6,103 nt of DNA from Acholeplasmatales bacterium. Lineage in GTDB: Bacteria > Bacillota_I > Bacilli_A > Acholeplasmatales > Anaeroplasmataceae. Positions 5,342 through 6,103 of this stretch are shown piece after piece. The stretch covers positions 1 through 6,103 of the forward strand of contig JAFPIE010000092.1 in the NCBI GenBank assembly GCA_017388605.1, given 5' to 3'. A program made the position numbers and the translations under genes. Every line of letters starts with the position of its first letter. The stretch's first letter is position 1. The notes beneath the pieces are model-generated. The model was not told where the DNA came from. It ran no database searches and saw only the letters and a list, made by a program, of their open reading frames with translations.

Positions 5342-6103
5342 ATGGAAAAATACGATATTGTAAAATTTGTTGATGATGATTTTGAACTTGATGTAAGAAC
5401 TGATATAAAAAACGATACTGTTTGGTTAACTCAAGATGAGATTGCTCAACTTTTTGGCAAAGCTAGAAGTACAATTACAGAGCATATAAATAATATTTTT
5501 AGTAGTAATGAATTGGATTCAAACACTTCCGTCGGAATTTCCGACATAAGTGGAAACCATAGACCTGCTAAATTATACAATTTGGATGTCGTTCTTTCTG
5601 TTGGCTATAGAGTTAATTCTCAAAGAGGTATTATTTTTAGAAGATGGGCTAATAAAGTATTAAAAGAATACTTAATTCAAGGTTATTCAATAAATAATAA
5701 GAGATTAGAAAAATTAAATAAAGTAATAGACATTCAAAATAAGATGCTTGCGTCTGCATTAAATATCGATTCATATGAACTTACTGAAGTAATTAAAACA
5801 TATACTAATGCCCTTGATTTATTAGATGATTATGATCATCAAAGACTTGAAAAGCCTAAGGGCAATGATACCATTTATAAAATTGAATATAATGAAGCGA
5901 GAAAAATTATAGATTCAATGAAATTTAATAATGATTCCAATCTATTTGGTGTAGAAAAAGAAAATGGTAAATTAAATGGTATATTAGAAGCAGTATACAA
6001 AAATGTATTTGGCACTGAATTATACTCAACTATAGAAGATAGGGCTGCACACTTATTGTATTTTTTAGTAAAAGACCATCCTTTTGTAGATGGTTGTAAA
6101 AGA
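5342..6103 (+). CDS. RhuM-like winged-helix protein with C-terminal Fic/Doc domain (3' end outside window)
   Basis: 254 residues are visible with no stop, so the gene continues past the window. The N-terminal part matches the RhuM ('virulence protein') family: a predicted helix-turn-helix VWLTQDEIAQLFGKARSTIT (27-46) followed by EHINNIFSSNELD, then YNLDVVLSVGYRVNSQRGI (79-97) and FRRWANKVLKEYL (99-111). After a charged linker (about 115-175), a Fic/Doc fold begins, with EDRAAHLLYFLVKDHPF (232-248) and the Fic loop HPFVDGCKR (246-254), which the window edge cuts. The pattern resembles Doc-type HxFxDxNKR, in which Lys replaces the Gly of AMP-transferring Fic enzymes, so phosphate transfer is more likely than AMPylation (inference). 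The usual Asn is Cys here. AAAGGA lies nine bases before the chosen ATG; an in-frame ATG at 5324 has no such site. Homologues often occur as accessory or toxin-like genes, sometimes near restriction-modification loci; its neighbours downstream are not visible. Confidence 0.88.
   Translation, partial: MEKYDIVKFVDDDFELDVRTDIKNDTVWLTQDEIAQLFGKARSTITEHINNIFSSNELDSNTSVGISDISGNHRPAKLYNLDVVLSVGYRVNSQRGIIFRRWANKVLKEYLIQGYSINNKRLEKLNKVIDIQNKMLASALNIDSYELTEVIKTYTNALDLLDDYDHQRLEKPKGNDTIYKIEYNEARKIIDSMKFNNDSNLFGVEKENGKLNGILEAVYKNVFGTELYSTIEDRAAHLLYFLVKDHPFVDGCKR
5527..5545. repeat. Nested palindrome within the RhuM-Fic coding region
   Basis: GTCGGAA-T-TTCCGAC (5531-5545) is a perfect 7-1-7 palindrome. 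It overlaps a second one, TTCCG-T-CGGAA (5527-5537). The same five-base unit thus appears three times in alternating orientation, and two mutually exclusive hairpins are possible. It encodes residues 62-68, just after the helix-turn-helix. It is richer in C/G than its AT-rich surroundings. Confidence 0.7.

Overview
The window comes from an AT-rich, low-GC Gram-positive-type bacterium. The content points to a deep Bacilli/Erysipelotrichia/Mollicutes-like lineage: ClpB lacks its N-domain, as in mycoplasma ClpB; clpB is controlled by a CIRCE (HrcA) operator; promoters are near-perfect sigma-A sites; and tRNA-Cys has an encoded CCA. All 13 Trp codons read as TGG, so UGA is not being read as Trp as in mycoplasmas, but none of the six stop codons seen is TGA either. 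This placement is an inference from gene content, not a phylogenetic result.

Layout, left to right. 1-681 (+) is the C-terminal half of an ABC-F ATPase that starts outside the window. 728-1506 (+) is a self-contained ribosome-assembly unit: consensus promoter, yceD (DUF177), rpmF (ribosomal protein L32), intrinsic terminator. 1525-2479 (+) is rsmH (16S rRNA m4C1402 methyltransferase), found here without its usual mraZ and ftsL neighbours. 2480-2819 (+) is a small three-helix membrane protein of unknown function with its own extended -10 and a terminator. 2820-5056 (-) is clpB, ending in a terminator that abuts the previous one and starting from a consensus promoter whose -35 box lies inside a CIRCE element. 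5083-5250 (+) is a tRNA-Cys transcription unit divergent from clpB. 5258-6103 (+) is the start of a RhuM-like winged-helix/Fic-Doc gene that runs off the end, preceded by a promoter overlapped by a palindrome.

From 1 to 5250 the window is housekeeping: translation (ABC-F, L32, YceD, RsmH, tRNA-Cys) and protein disaggregation (ClpB). The accessory part begins after the tRNA. The RhuM-Fic gene, with its operator-like repeats, an internal palindrome and a changed Fic motif, is the most promising stretch for new biology. The largest gaps between genes are about 160 and 140 bases (4972-5129 and 5204-5341), both filled with regulatory signals. No stretch over 300 bases lacks a gene. I saw no insertion sequence, CRISPR array, rRNA or integrase.
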